Below, one piece after another: positions 15,997 through 29,737 of a stretch of 64,000 nt of DNA (the stretch's first letter is position 1; each line of letters begins with the position of its first letter). The translations under genes were made by a program, and so were the position numbers. This stretch comes from Bradyrhizobium algeriense (lineage in GTDB: Bacteria; Pseudomonadota; Alphaproteobacteria; Rhizobiales; Xanthobacteraceae): assembly GCF_003062295.1 (NCBI RefSeq), contig NZ_PYCN01000007.1, positions 62,001 to 126,000 on the forward strand, written 5' to 3'. The notes below the pieces were generated by a model, which was not told the DNA's origin, made no database searches, and was given only the letters and a program-made list of their open reading frames with translations.

Positions 15997-16785
15997 ATGG
16001 CCGGTCATCTGCGATTTTGCATCGCCACCTTTGTCCTTCTCGCAGGTCTCCCGACTTCGCCTGCGTCTTCGAATCCTCTTGCAGACTTGTTCAATGTCTC
16101 TCCTCCCCCGCCGGCCCCTGAGCCTGCTTCCGCGGAAAAGGAGAGGGAGTGCTTGCCGCGACCCGGTACGTCAACGGCGGAGGGTCAGCGCTGGGTCTAT
16201 CGTTCTGAGGGACGCCGCAAATGCTGGTTCCAGGCTGCCGAGGGGACCGCGACGGTGAAGCAGGCTCGTGATCGCGCCGCGAAGCCTCGGATCGCAGCTG
16301 TCGAGGAGAATGAGGCCGCGCGGCGCAAGGCGGTCATGGATGCGCGCGCGGAGCTGTTGCGCTCCGCACCAGCGGAAACGTCTCAGCCGACACAGCCCGC
16401 ACCCGAGCTTAGGATGGTCGATGCCGCTTCCCTCCCGACTACGGAGGCCGCAGCCTTCGTGCCGCCACCACCGGTCGCCAACCGCGCGACCGATAAGTTT
16501 ACGCTTGACCAACCCACGTCGCGCCAGCTCGACGCAGAGACGCTTCTGGCAGCCGCACCAGCCGCCAGCGACGCTGTTGCCGCCTCCGTGCCTCCTGCCG
16601 CTGCAGCGCCGGTCGCCTTTCCGAACGCCGAGGCGGCCGATGACGGCCCGGGCTGGATGGCAACCTGGCTTGGCGTGCTGCTGATGGCGCTGGGCCTCGT
16701 CTTCGTCTTAGGCTCGAGCCGGCCCCTCCGGGAAGCCATGCTGTTTGCGCGATTTAATGCGAGGGCGAGTCGGCGTGCATTGTAG
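15997..16785 (+). CDS. Envelope protein with signal sequence and C-terminal TM segment
   Basis: The 262-residue product has an N-terminal signal (FCIATFVLLAGLPTSPAS) and a Cys-containing segment (ECLPRPGTS, then RWVYRSEGRRKCWFQ). A long Ala/Pro-rich linker follows, then one membrane helix near residues 222-243 (MATWLGVLLMALGLVFVLGS). The middle is low in complexity and likely extended in the periplasm. The family is not recognised; the WVYRxExxRKCWF stretch is the most conserved-looking part. It is monocistronic. Confidence 0.65.
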   Translation: MAGHLRFCIATFVLLAGLPTSPASSNPLADLFNVSPPPPAPEPASAEKERECLPRPGTSTAEGQRWVYRSEGRRKCWFQAAEGTATVKQARDRAAKPRIAAVEENEAARRKAVMDARAELLRSAPAETSQPTQPAPELRMVDAASLPTTEAAAFVPPPPVANRATDKFTLDQPTSRQLDAETLLAAAPAASDAVAASVPPAAAAPVAFPNAEAADDGPGWMATWLGVLLMALGLVFVLGSSRPLREAMLFARFNARASRRAL

Positions 16786-16940
16786 TGAGGAGCGCCAGTT
16801 CGAAGGCGAGCAAGTGACTTCCTGTCTACATCAACAAGCACACCATTTCAGAGATAAGCCGGACTGAACATTCAGGTCAGAAATGGCAGAGCCGGAATGA
16901 TGTGCAGGTTTGTGCCAGCCCGGCACGTCGGCAAGTCGGA

Positions 16941-17450
16941 TCAATTCCGTGACTGGGCTACCGGGTCGGCGCTCTCGCGAGGGTTGGAGGCGACTTGTGG
17001 CAGCGCAAGGGTGAAAGCATCGATCAGCCGACGTCGCCAAGGTTGCGTCAGCATCGATAGCTTCCCTTCGAGCAGGGCGGCCTTTTCCCGGGCTCCCACG
17101 CTTTCCGTGCTGACTTTGAGCAGTTCGGCCAGGAGCTTGTTCGTGCGTTCGCATTCTCTCTCAAAGTCGCCCCGATAGCCGCTGGCGATCACCTTCATCT
17201 CTGCCAGCTCGGTCTGCAAGGTCTCAATATGTTGCTTTAAGGCGGTGACCACCTGGTGACCGGCCTGAGCTTGCGGCGGACGGGATATTGGGGAATGGCT
17301 GAATTCGCTGAGATCGACCTGGACAAGCGTTTTGCCGTCGTTGGAGCGGGAGCGCGGCCAGCGGTGTCGTTTCACCAGAGCACGGGCCGCCTCCGGGGAA
17401 ACCGTGAGCCTTTCCCCCAGTTCGGCATACGTCAGCATCTCGACGGGCAT
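16941..17450 (-). CDS. Putative DNA-binding protein with HTH and coiled coil
   Basis: Residues 5-45 (LTYAELGERLTVSPEAARAL, then RHRWPRSRSNDG) form a helix-turn-helix followed by a basic tail. Residues 68-135 are a predicted coiled coil (VVTALKQHIETLQTELAEMK...), and the C-terminus contains QPWRRRLIDAF. The layout, an HTH with a long coiled coil, recalls KfrA-like or plasmid-type accessory DNA-binding proteins, but no homology can be claimed. It lies alone between an unannotated gap and a palindromic repeat. Confidence 0.6.
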   Translation of the reverse strand: MPVEMLTYAELGERLTVSPEAARALVKRHRWPRSRSNDGKTLVQVDLSEFSHSPISRPPQAQAGHQVVTALKQHIETLQTELAEMKVIASGYRGDFERECERTNKLLAELLKVSTESVGAREKAALLEGKLSMLTQPWRRRLIDAFTLALPQVASNPRESADPVAQSRN

Positions 17451-17545
17451 GATATCCGCTCCCGTTTGGCCGGACGGTCACCACCCGGACACAGCAAATG
17501 GTAACAATCTATGGTTAAGGGCAGGTTTACCGTGAGCGGGAGCGC

Positions 17546-17668
17546 GTAGCCTGGATGGCGCGCAGCGCAATCCGGGAACAGTCTCGCCAGCGGTCATCAC
17601 TGTGCGAGCGCAATTGCGCTCGTCGCCGGGCGCGCATTCGCGCGACCCGTTGGCGTCGCCCGGGCTAC
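17546..17668. repeat. Palindromic repeat, GTAGCCYGG family with inner palindrome
   Basis: GTAGCCTGGATGGCGCGCAG at one end and GTCGCCCGGGCTAC at the other are the outer arms. Inside is GCGAGCGCAATTGCGCTCGT (about 17604-17623). It sits just after the gyrA stop, in the gap before the HTH protein. Confidence 0.75.
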
Positions 17669-17689
17669 TCGTTACACGGGACGGCGGCG

Positions 17690-20419
<2,730 letters not shown>

Positions 20420-20623
20420 AGGGGAAATCCGGTCAATTCTCAGTCGAGAATCATATAGCGCATCGGGGGTCCGATAACCACCCCGAAGCGCTCCGGATCG
20501 GCTCTTTTTCCGCTCGTTTTTTCATGGACTTACGGGGATCGGAAGCGCCTTGCATGGGGCTCGCGGGAGCGAGCTTTTTCGGAGCCGCAAACAGCGGGTC
20601 CAAGCGACGCTTTTTGCGACGGC

Positions 20624-20923
20624 TTAATGGCCGAAAACCACCGCATGCATGATCCGCCCCGGAAGGAATGTGAACAGCCCGGCAATGACCAGCGCGCCCA
20701 CAAAAATCATCGTCATGATCCGACGATTATCGGCGATCCGATGGCGCCTGGCTCTCCACACCGCGATCGGCAGCACGATCAGCGTGAAGATCGACAGCAG
20801 ATGGATCGGGCTCCATGGGCCGAGCAAGCGGATCTCGTGGATCCAGAACGAGCTGGCGGCGACGACAGCCATCAGGCCGCGGGCCCGGATCGCGACGCGT
20901 CTGCCCCCGGCGCAAGACAACAA
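20624..20923 (-). pseudogene. 5'-truncated DUF2306 membrane protein gene
   Basis: The C-terminal about 83 residues are typical of DUF2306 proteins: GLMAVVAASSFWIHEIRL, GPWSPIHLLSIFTLIVLP and a last helix GALVIAGLFTFLPGRIMHAV. The usual first half, with another membrane helix and a PKGT-H-R segment, is absent. It is replaced by an unrelated arginine-rich start (MLSCAGGRRVAIRARG). Full-length family members, as I know them, have about 130-170 residues, so the 99-residue frame looks like a remnant or an alternative short form. It lies between gyrA and ssb on the same strand. Confidence 0.55.
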
Positions 20924-21044
20924 ATGGCTTTTCAGCCCAATGCGGCCGGTTCTTGCGCCGGCACATCAGTCGTAACGCAGGTGTAGATGCCAGTTCTCGC
21001 AAGAGAATTTCTTGCGAGCCAATATGCCGGGCGAAGGCCCCGAT

Positions 21045-21533
21045 TCAGAACGGGATGTCGTCGTCCATGTCGCTGTTGCGGGCACCGGCCGCCACGGCCC
21101 GGCGCGGCGCGGAACTGGCCGGACTGCTGGAGCCGAAATCGCCTGAATCGTCGGAGCCGAAACTGCCGCCACCGCCGCCGCTGCGGCCGTCCAGCATCGT
21201 CAGGGTCGAGTTAAAGCCCTGCAGCACGACTTCGGTCGAGTATTTCTCGACGCCGCTCTGGTCGGTCCATTTGCGGGTCTGCAGCGCGCCCTCGATGTAA
21301 ACCTTGGCGCCCTTCTTCAGATACTGCTCGACAATCTTGCAAAGCGGTTCGGAGAAAATCACGACGCGGTGCCACTCGGTCTTTTCCTTGCGCTCGCCGG
21401 TGCCCTTGTCGCGCCAGGTCTCCGACGTCGCGATGCTCAGATTGGCAATCGGCCGCCCGTCCTGTGTCCGCCGGATTTCAGGATCCTTGCCGAGGTTGCC
21501 GACCAGAATCACCTTGTTCACGCTTCCCGCCAT
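21045..21533 (-). CDS. ssb: Single-stranded DNA-binding protein
   Basis: SSB coats single-stranded DNA in replication, repair and recombination. The 162-residue protein has the OB-fold start [31 protein letters not shown] and [15 protein letters not shown] Gly/Ser-rich linker follows, then the acidic tip DMDDDIPF that recruits partner proteins. The conserved C-terminal tip is intact. A promoter with a LexA box lies about 200 bases upstream, consistent with SOS control. Confidence 0.97.
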   Translation of the reverse strand: MAGSVNKVILVGNLGKDPEIRRTQDGRPIANLSIATSETWRDKGTGERKEKTEWHRVVIFSEPLCKIVEQYLKKGAKVYIEGALQTRKWTDQSGVEKYSTEVVLQGFNSTLTMLDGRSGGGGGSFGSDDSGDFGSSSPASSAPRRAVAAGARNSDMDDDIPF

Positions 21534-21731
21534 CGCCGCTCTCCACTCGATATCGCCGGCAAAAAATCACTGGCAAAAATTACTGGTCGGACCCGCCAGG
21601 TGCCGGCCGCCTTCAATTCTTGACCTGTCGCTTGTCCGCCTTCTGCGTCCGTTTCCGGACATTCGAACGACCCTATACACTCGCAGGCTCCGCCGACTTA
21701 GCGATCCCTCGGCAACCCAGCGGTTATCCAC

Positions 21732-21768
21732 ATATAGCATCGCCCCCGCGACCGTTCCAGCTTTGTTC
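21732..21768 (-). promoter_or_regulatory. LexA box over the -35 of an ssb promoter
   Basis: GTTC-CAGCTTT-GTTC (21754-21768) fits the alphaproteobacterial LexA consensus GTTC-N7-GTTC exactly. On the minus strand the box overlaps a possible -35 TGGAAC (21754-21759), followed after 16 bases by -10 CTATAT (21732-21737), directed at ssb. The box match is exact; the promoter pairing is inferred. Confidence 0.6.
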
Positions 21769-21825
21769 CCGCCAGCACCTACTATCTGGCCCGGTTCTCA
21801 CGATGCAACCCAAGCGCGATTACCG

Positions 21826-21875
21826 GGAACTCACGGGGAACCCAAAAGCTTCCGAAATGGAACCCGAAAGTTCCG
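21826..21875. promoter_or_regulatory. 11-bp-phased GGAAC/GTTCC array
   Basis: GGAAC occurs at 21826, 21837 and 21859 and GTTCC at 21870, all in steps of 11 or 22 bases; the missing step is filled by the near match CTTCC (21849-21853). The first pair gives GAAC-N7-GAAC (21827-21841), a LexA box read from the other strand. GGAACCC-A/G-AAAG is an imperfect direct repeat (21837 and 21859). The rest of the 530-base ssb-porin gap holds the ssb promoter and no visible gene. Confidence 0.45.
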
Positions 21876-22063
21876 CACGGTATCGTGAATATAGCAGGTA
21901 AATCATTAGCTTGGGTAAATACACTTCGTTTGTGCATGTTGCATTCCGGCGACACCATTTCCGGGCGAGTCGCGATATAGAAGTTGTCGAACGGCGCGAA
22001 TGCCCGCGTCATTTCGAAACGCTTCGGGACCAACGGAAAGCGGAAGAGCTGGAGATAGACCCC

Positions 22064-22813
22064 ATGAAAAAGGTTTTCTTGAGTACGGTTGCCCTCATCG
22101 CGTTCGCCGCCCCTGCGGCGGCGGCTGACCTCGCAGCACGGCCTTACACCAAGGCCCCGCCGGCGCCGGTCGCCGTCGTGTACGACTGGAGCGGCTTCTA
22201 CATCGGCGCCAACGGCGGCTGGGGTACGAGCCGCAAGTGCTGGGACTTCGTGGACGTGGCCGGCGCGTTCGTCGGAGCCGAGGGTTGCCATGACGCAGAC
22301 GGCGGTACCGTCGGCGGTCAGATAGGTTATCGCTGGCAGGCCGGCACCTGGGTGTTCGGTATTGAAGGCCAGGGCAACTGGGCCGACTTCCAGGGCAGCA
22401 ATGTCAGCCTGATCGATCCGACGCTCCGCAACGAGTCGCGCATTGATGCATTCGGCCTGATCACGGGCCAAGTCGGTTACGCGGCCAACAACGTTCTGTT
22501 CTATGTCAAAGGTGGTGCGGCCGTTACGGCGGATCGTTACCGCATCTTTGATGTTCCCACGGGCCTCGCGGTCGGCACCACCGGTGATGACACCCGCTGG
22601 GGTGCCGTGGTCGGCGCTGGCATCGAATTCGGCTTCGCTCCGAACTGGTCGGTCGGCGTCGAGTACAATCACCTGTTCATGCAAGACCGCACCCACACCT
22701 TCGTCGACACGACTGGCGCCTTCTTCGGCAACGACCGGATTAGCCAGGACGTGGATATCGTCACCGCTCGCATCAACTACCGCTTCGGCGGCCCGGTCAT
22801 CGCCAGGTACTGA
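22064..22813 (+). CDS. Outer-membrane beta-barrel porin, Omp31/Omp25 type (copy 1)
   Basis: ATG 22064, with GGAG about 9 bases upstream, gives 249 residues. There is a signal peptide ([23 protein letters not shown]) and the hallmark mature start ARPYTKAPP. The barrel pattern includes [53 protein letters not shown] and the closing strand ARINYRFG. It is about 60% alike by eye to the next gene, so the two are tandem duplicates. Such proteins are abundant surface barrels of rhizobia. A terminator follows at 22838. Confidence 0.92.
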   Translation: MKKVFLSTVALIAFAAPAAAADLAARPYTKAPPAPVAVVYDWSGFYIGANGGWGTSRKCWDFVDVAGAFVGAEGCHDADGGTVGGQIGYRWQAGTWVFGIEGQGNWADFQGSNVSLIDPTLRNESRIDAFGLITGQVGYAANNVLFYVKGGAAVTADRYRIFDVPTGLAVGTTGDDTRWGAVVGAGIEFGFAPNWSVGVEYNHLFMQDRTHTFVDTTGAFFGNDRISQDVDIVTARINYRFGGPVIARY

Positions 22814-22837
22814 TCGCTGCGAGCACACAGAATGCGG

Positions 22838-22865
22838 AAAGGCCGGCGTCACGCCGGCCTTTTTG
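22838..22865 (+). terminator. Terminator of porin copy 1
   Basis: AAAGGCCGGCG (22838-22848) pairs with CGCCGGCCTTT (22852-22862), followed by TTTG. The same design follows the second copy. Confidence 0.9.
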
Positions 22866-23040
22866 TTTGTTTGGTTGTACCGCGGCATGGTCGACACCCG
22901 CGTCGGTTGCATTGTACCTACATTTGCCCCAGATGTGGTTTTTCGGCGACAGCATTCTGCGATGACTTCGCGCTATATGCGCAGGCAACCTCAAATTGAC
23001 GACTCCCGCAGTTGCGTTGGAAATGCCGAAAGGAAGAAAC

Positions 23041-23784
23041 GTGAAGAAGATTTTGTTGACGACGACTGCCCTGATCGCGCTTGGGATGGCCCCCGCAGCG
23101 GCCGCGGACCTTGCTGCCCGGCCCTATACCAAAGCGCCACCGATGGCAGTTGCGGTGTACAACTGGAGCGGCTTCTACGCCGGCGTTAACGGCGGCTGGG
23201 GATCGAGCCGCAACCGTTGGGACGAGACCAGCCTCGGCATCGCTCTCTCGGAGGGAAGCCATGACGCAACCGGCGGCACAGTCGGTGGTCAGATCGGCTA
23301 CCGCTGGCAGGCTGCTTCGTGGGTATTCGGCGTGGAAGCGCAGGGCAACTGGGCTGACTTCCACGGCAGCAATGCGATCCCGCTGCTTCCGGCGTTCACC
23401 AACGACACTCGTGTCGATGCCTTCGGACTGTTCACCGGTCAGGTCGGCTACGCCGCGAACAACGTCTTGTTCTATCTCAAGGGCGGCGCCGCCGTGACCT
23501 CCGATCGCTACCGTGTGCTCGCGACCGGCACCGGTGTCCAGCTCGCCAACAGTGTCGATGAGACCCGTTGGGGTGGCGTAGTCGGCGTTGGCCTGGAATA
23601 TGGCTTCGCCCCGAACTGGTCGGCCGGCATCGAATACAATCACATGTTCATGCAGGACAAGACCTATAACTTCGTGAGCAACGGCGTCGTTTTCCCGGCT
23701 GGCACATTGGTGGCCCAGAGCCGCATCCGTCAGGACGTTGACGTGGTCACCGCTCGCATCAACTACAGGTTCGGCGCGTACTGA
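23041..23784 (+). CDS. Outer-membrane beta-barrel porin, Omp31/Omp25 type (copy 2)
   Basis: GTG 23041 is chosen because it yields [20 protein letters not shown], parallel to copy 1, with AAGGAAG about 6 bases upstream. The 247-residue product shares the mature start [12 protein letters not shown] and the barrel blocks [29 protein letters not shown] and RINYRFGAY with copy 1. The two copies differ mostly in the surface-loop segments between strands. The pair separates ssb from uvrA, which are often adjacent and divergent in relatives. A terminator follows at 23816. Confidence 0.92.
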   Translation: MKKILLTTTALIALGMAPAAAADLAARPYTKAPPMAVAVYNWSGFYAGVNGGWGSSRNRWDETSLGIALSEGSHDATGGTVGGQIGYRWQAASWVFGVEAQGNWADFHGSNAIPLLPAFTNDTRVDAFGLFTGQVGYAANNVLFYLKGGAAVTSDRYRVLATGTGVQLANSVDETRWGGVVGVGLEYGFAPNWSAGIEYNHMFMQDKTYNFVSNGVVFPAGTLVAQSRIRQDVDVVTARINYRFGAY

Positions 23785-23815
23785 TCTCCGCGTCACCTGA
23801 GTTCCCAAGATTGAG

Positions 23816-23845
23816 AAAAGGCCGGCCTTGCGCCGGCCTTTTTTT
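23816..23845 (+). terminator. Terminator of porin copy 2
   Basis: AAAAGGCCGGC (23816-23826) pairs with GCCGGCCTTTT (23832-23842), followed by more T's. It resembles the terminator of copy 1. Confidence 0.9.
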
Positions 23846-23933
23846 GTGCGGCACTGCTGACTGCTGCTGCCAAAAATATCTCGGCGAAAACAATCCGTTG
23901 ATGATTCGCGCGCGGCACTGGATATTTTCTGTC

Positions 23934-23948
23934 GTTCTTCCTATGTTC
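23934..23948 (+). promoter_or_regulatory. LexA box upstream of uvrA
   Basis: GTTC-TTCCTAT-GTTC matches GTTC-N7-GTTC exactly and lies 91 bases before uvrA, a classic SOS gene. Confidence 0.8.
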
Positions 23949-24038
23949 CGACTTTCAATCATCGGCGCCTGATCCCGGTTTCCAGCGGGCAATGCGCGCC
24001 CAACTCGGCGCGCGACCTGCGCGCCTGGAAATGCCGAT

Positions 24039-27023
<2,985 letters not shown>

Positions 27024-27076
27024 TCGCTGGTCCCTTCGTCTGTGCGGTCTAACCTCGCTGTCAGAGAGGGGTGGCG

Positions 27077-27349
27077 ATGTTTCCAAGAGCGGCGGCGCAT
27101 TGTCTAATTTTGATGCTCTATTGCCCGACTTGTCGAGCAGATCCTCTCGTTGGAGATGGAACGATGAGGGGATTTTTTCGAGAACTGGCAAGTCCCGGCT
27201 CCCTGCAGAAATCCAGAGAGGCTGCGGATGACGCAAAGTGTCGCGATCTTGGATTTAAGCCACAGACCGAGCCATACGGTAACTGTCGACTCAAATTGGA
27301 AGAAATACGAGCGATTAAAGAATCTGGCGTCTCGTCCAGGCGACAGTAA
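27077..27349 (+). CDS. Small exported Cys-containing protein
   Basis: ATG 27077, with GAGAGGGG shortly upstream, gives 90 residues. A hydrophobic N-terminus (FPRAAAHCLILMLYCPTCRA) looks like a signal sequence. The C-terminal half, DDAKCRDLGFKPQTEPYGNC then RLKLEEIRA, has two Cys spaced by a Gly-Tyr segment. That pattern (C-x-x-xGxxPxTxxYxxC-R) is common in small envelope proteins of this group. The exact family is not named. It lies 54 bases after uvrA. Confidence 0.6.
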   Translation: MFPRAAAHCLILMLYCPTCRADPLVGDGTMRGFFRELASPGSLQKSREAADDAKCRDLGFKPQTEPYGNCRLKLEEIRAIKESGVSSRRQ

Positions 27350-27448
27350 CGTAGCAAGCGTAAGGCGGATTAGCGAAGCGCTATCCAATCCACCGCTTCC
27401 CTCTAAGCGCGAGCAACGGGTCGCCTTTAGCTAACCCCGCCTTCGCCC

Positions 27449-27781
27449 CTACACCGTCCAATAATGCGGATGCGGGTAGGATCGCGAGCGGTCGCCCCAG
27501 TCAAAATCGTCTTCATCGAACTCGGACGGGCCGGCGCGCAGGTCCTCCAGCGTCAGTTCGGCCACGAAGGCGTGGCGCGCGGGATCGAACCTGAGTGCGT
27601 CCCACCGCACGGGATAATGGTGGTGGCTGGCGAGGATCCCGCCGGTTTTTATCACGGCATACGCGACGGTTCCGGTCACCTTGTCCAGCATCAATCGCTC
27701 GATCGTACCGAGTTTTGCGCCGTCTAGCCCGTAGACATTCGCGCGCTCGACGCGATCACTGGGCACCAGGGTATGAGGCAT
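27449..27781 (-). CDS. PRC-barrel domain protein
   Basis: The 110-residue product fits one PRC-barrel: VERANVYGLDGAKLGTIERL, DKVTGTVAYAVIKTGG and HHYPVRWDALRFDP. The domain occurs in photosynthetic reaction centre H subunits and in RimM, and alone in stress-associated proteins. The C-terminus is acidic then His/Tyr-rich (FDEDDFDWGDRSRSYPHPHY). Its function is unknown; it is monocistronic and ends near the preceding small gene. Confidence 0.85.
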   Translation of the reverse strand: MPHTLVPSDRVERANVYGLDGAKLGTIERLMLDKVTGTVAYAVIKTGGILASHHHYPVRWDALRFDPARHAFVAELTLEDLRAGPSEFDEDDFDWGDRSRSYPHPHYWTV

Positions 27782-27877
27782 GGCGTCCTCCCTGTTTTTC
27801 TTTCCTTTTCCCAGTAATTATAGCACAAGCGCGCCCGGCATGCGCGGGCGTCCGATCGCCGCGGCGCTCGGACGCAT

Positions 27878-27959
27878 GTAGGATGGGTGGAGCGAAGCGA
27901 TACCCATCAATCCCGCGCGCGGAGGGACGATGGGTATCGCTTCGCTCCACCCATCCTAC
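27878..27959. repeat. Palindromic repeat, GTAGGATGGGTGGAGCG family
   Basis: Two arms of 31 bases match perfectly (5' GTAGGATGGGTGGAGCGAAG, 3' complement ending CCACCCATCCTAC) around a GC-rich centre. A degenerate relative is at 29587-29730. It lies 7 bases past the end of the YVTN-propeller gene. Confidence 0.9.
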
Positions 27960-27966
27960 GGGCCGG

Positions 27967-28914
27967 CTACCGCCGTAGAAACGCCCCGAACGCCCGCGGC
28001 CCGTCGCCGACCTTGATCTCGCCGGTCACCTTCAGCTCGATCGCATCGATCACGCTGATCGAGTTGCTCTCCCAGTTCGCCACGATGATGCGCCGGCCGT
28101 CTGCGGTCGCCGCGATCCCTTCCGGGTAATCGCCTACAGTGATGCGCTTGACCGGCTGAAGCGTGGCAAGATCGAACACGCTGACGGTGCCGTCATATTG
28201 GTCGGAGACGAAGCCGCGCCCTTGCGCGAGTGCGACCGCATAGGGGCGCAAGCCCGTCTTCACCCGCCCGATCTCGCTGTTATCGGCGATGTCGATCACG
28301 GAGACGTCGTTCGATCCGACATTGGCGGTGAAGGCCCGCCGGCCCTCGGCATCGATGGTAATGCCAAACGGGCGCTCCCCGACCTTGATCGTGGCCCGCC
28401 GCTGGCGCGTCGCGGTGTCGATAACGGACACGCTATCGGCGTCACGGTCCGCCGAGAGCAGGAGCCGCCCGTCCGGCGTCACGGCGAGGCCCGACGGCGA
28501 GGCGCCGACCGCGATATCGGCGATCACGCGTTGTTCTTTCGGATCGATCACCCGCACCGCCGCGGCGTACCAGTCGGCGACATAGACGGTGGCGCCATCC
28601 GGCGCCACGGCGACACCGAGCGGACCGCCGCCGGTGTTGATCTTCCCGATGACCCGGCGTGCGGCGGCATCGACCACCGTCAGCGCCTTGGCGTCGGGGC
28701 TCGTCACATAGGCGAAGCGTCCATCCGGCGTGATGGCGACGCCCGCAGGCTTGCCGCCGATCGCGATGGTCGCGACCGGCTGCAAGGATGTGAGATCCAC
28801 GACCGTGAGATTTTCGCTGAGCTGATTGGTGACGAAGGCTTCCTCGGCCCGCGCCTGCCCGGCCCAGGCGATGCCGATGCCGGCGACGAGCGCCGCCAGT
28901 ACGATCGCCCGCAC
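27967..28914 (-). CDS. Exported YVTN-type beta-propeller protein
   Basis: The 315-residue protein has a signal peptide (MRAIVLAALVAGIGIAWAGQ) and about seven repeats of the pattern IAIGGKPAGVAITPDGRFAY / VTxxxxxSVxVIDxA, the YVTN/YncE propeller. Such propellers bind DNA or cofactors or serve as cell-surface scaffolds. It starts 2 bases after the SRPBCC gene, so they form an operon. A palindromic repeat follows its stop. Confidence 0.85.
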   Translation of the reverse strand: MRAIVLAALVAGIGIAWAGQARAEEAFVTNQLSENLTVVDLTSLQPVATIAIGGKPAGVAITPDGRFAYVTSPDAKALTVVDAAARRVIGKINTGGGPLGVAVAPDGATVYVADWYAAAVRVIDPKEQRVIADIAVGASPSGLAVTPDGRLLLSADRDADSVSVIDTATRQRRATIKVGERPFGITIDAEGRRAFTANVGSNDVSVIDIADNSEIGRVKTGLRPYAVALAQGRGFVSDQYDGTVSVFDLATLQPVKRITVGDYPEGIAATADGRRIIVANWESNSISVIDAIELKVTGEIKVGDGPRAFGAFLRR

Positions 28915-28916
28915 GC

Positions 28917-29459
28917 TCAGCTTCCGCTTTCGACCTTCTTCTTCAGCGCCTCGAGGCCCGCCTTATAGAGCCCGCTGACCGCTTTCACGGCGGCCTCGTC
29001 GCTCAGCTCGGGCGGCGGATCGTTGTTGGGAAAACCGCGATAGAATGCGCCGGCCCACTCCAGGCTGCTGCCCTTGCCGTCGGCGCTGGGCGTCACCGTC
29101 AGGGTCGACGAATAGTTGGTGACCGGCAGCACCTTCACATCCACGGCGGTGATCCGGTATGAATAGGTCATCTTCTCGGCATCGTATTTGTAGAGTTCCT
29201 CATCGACGGTCGCACCGGTCGCCAGCGTCAACCGCCGCGTGGCCTCGATCGCGTTGCCCTTGTCGCCCTCGGTCTTGCTGACCGGCGGCAGCCAGCTCAT
29301 GTCCTGAAAATTGCCGATCGCGGCCCACACCTTTGCAGGCGGCGCATTAATCTCGATCGATTCCCGTACCTTCTGGCGGGTTGGTCCATGCGCCCAGGCT
29401 GCCCCTATCACTGCCAGCGCCGCCACCACGGCCCCTACCCTCGCGAGCGTCAATCTCAT
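28917..29459 (-). CDS. Exported SRPBCC (START-like) protein
   Basis: The 180-residue product has a signal peptide (LARVGAVVAALAVIGAAWAH). Its SRPBCC fold includes ESIEINAPPAKVWAAIGNFQ, WLPPVSKTEGD and a C-terminal helix GLYKAGLEALKKKVES. Such domains bind hydrophobic ligands; few are exported. It is the upstream partner of the YVTN propeller. The pairing of an exported SRPBCC with a propeller suggests a periplasmic ligand-handling unit, but this is inference. Confidence 0.85.
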   Translation of the reverse strand: MRLTLARVGAVVAALAVIGAAWAHGPTRQKVRESIEINAPPAKVWAAIGNFQDMSWLPPVSKTEGDKGNAIEATRRLTLATGATVDEELYKYDAEKMTYSYRITAVDVKVLPVTNYSSTLTVTPSADGKGSSLEWAGAFYRGFPNNDPPPELSDEAAVKAVSGLYKAGLEALKKKVESGS

Positions 29460-29586
29460 GTCGTTTCCTCATCGTCTTTCTTGGCCCGCGCAAACCGCGC
29501 AGCGGCGTTATCGTAACGCATTTTCAGACCAAAGGAGGCTGGTTTGTGGCGCCGCCGCGACGCGCGGCGTTGCGTCGGACAATACC

Positions 29587-29730
29587 GTAGGACGGGTGGA
29601 GCGACTTGTCGCGCCGTAGCTCGAAGAGCGAAGGCGGAAGCGATACCCATCACTTCTTGAAATGGTGGGTTTCGCGGAGTTTATCATCGGGCCGGCCGGA
29701 GGCCGGACCCGTTGGCTCTACCCACCCTAC
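29587..29730. repeat. Degenerate long relative of the GTAGGAYGGGTGG repeat
   Basis: It begins GTAGGACGGGTGGAGCGAC and ends CTACCCACCCTAC. The centre is expanded to about 100 bases and includes AGCGATACCCATCA and GGCCGGCCGGAGGCCGG. Similar elements are at 27878-27959. Confidence 0.6.
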
Positions 29731-29737
29731 AAATGCT

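Noticed and set aside
21724-21732. TTATCCACA, a perfect DnaA box, upstream of ssb
   Set aside because: A lone 9-mer is expected about once per 130 kb per strand; no second box, AT-rich region or replication gene is near, so it is not called an origin element.
22064-22912. Minus-strand open frames across the porins
   Set aside because: They read as shadows of the porin genes, with neither signal peptides nor domains.
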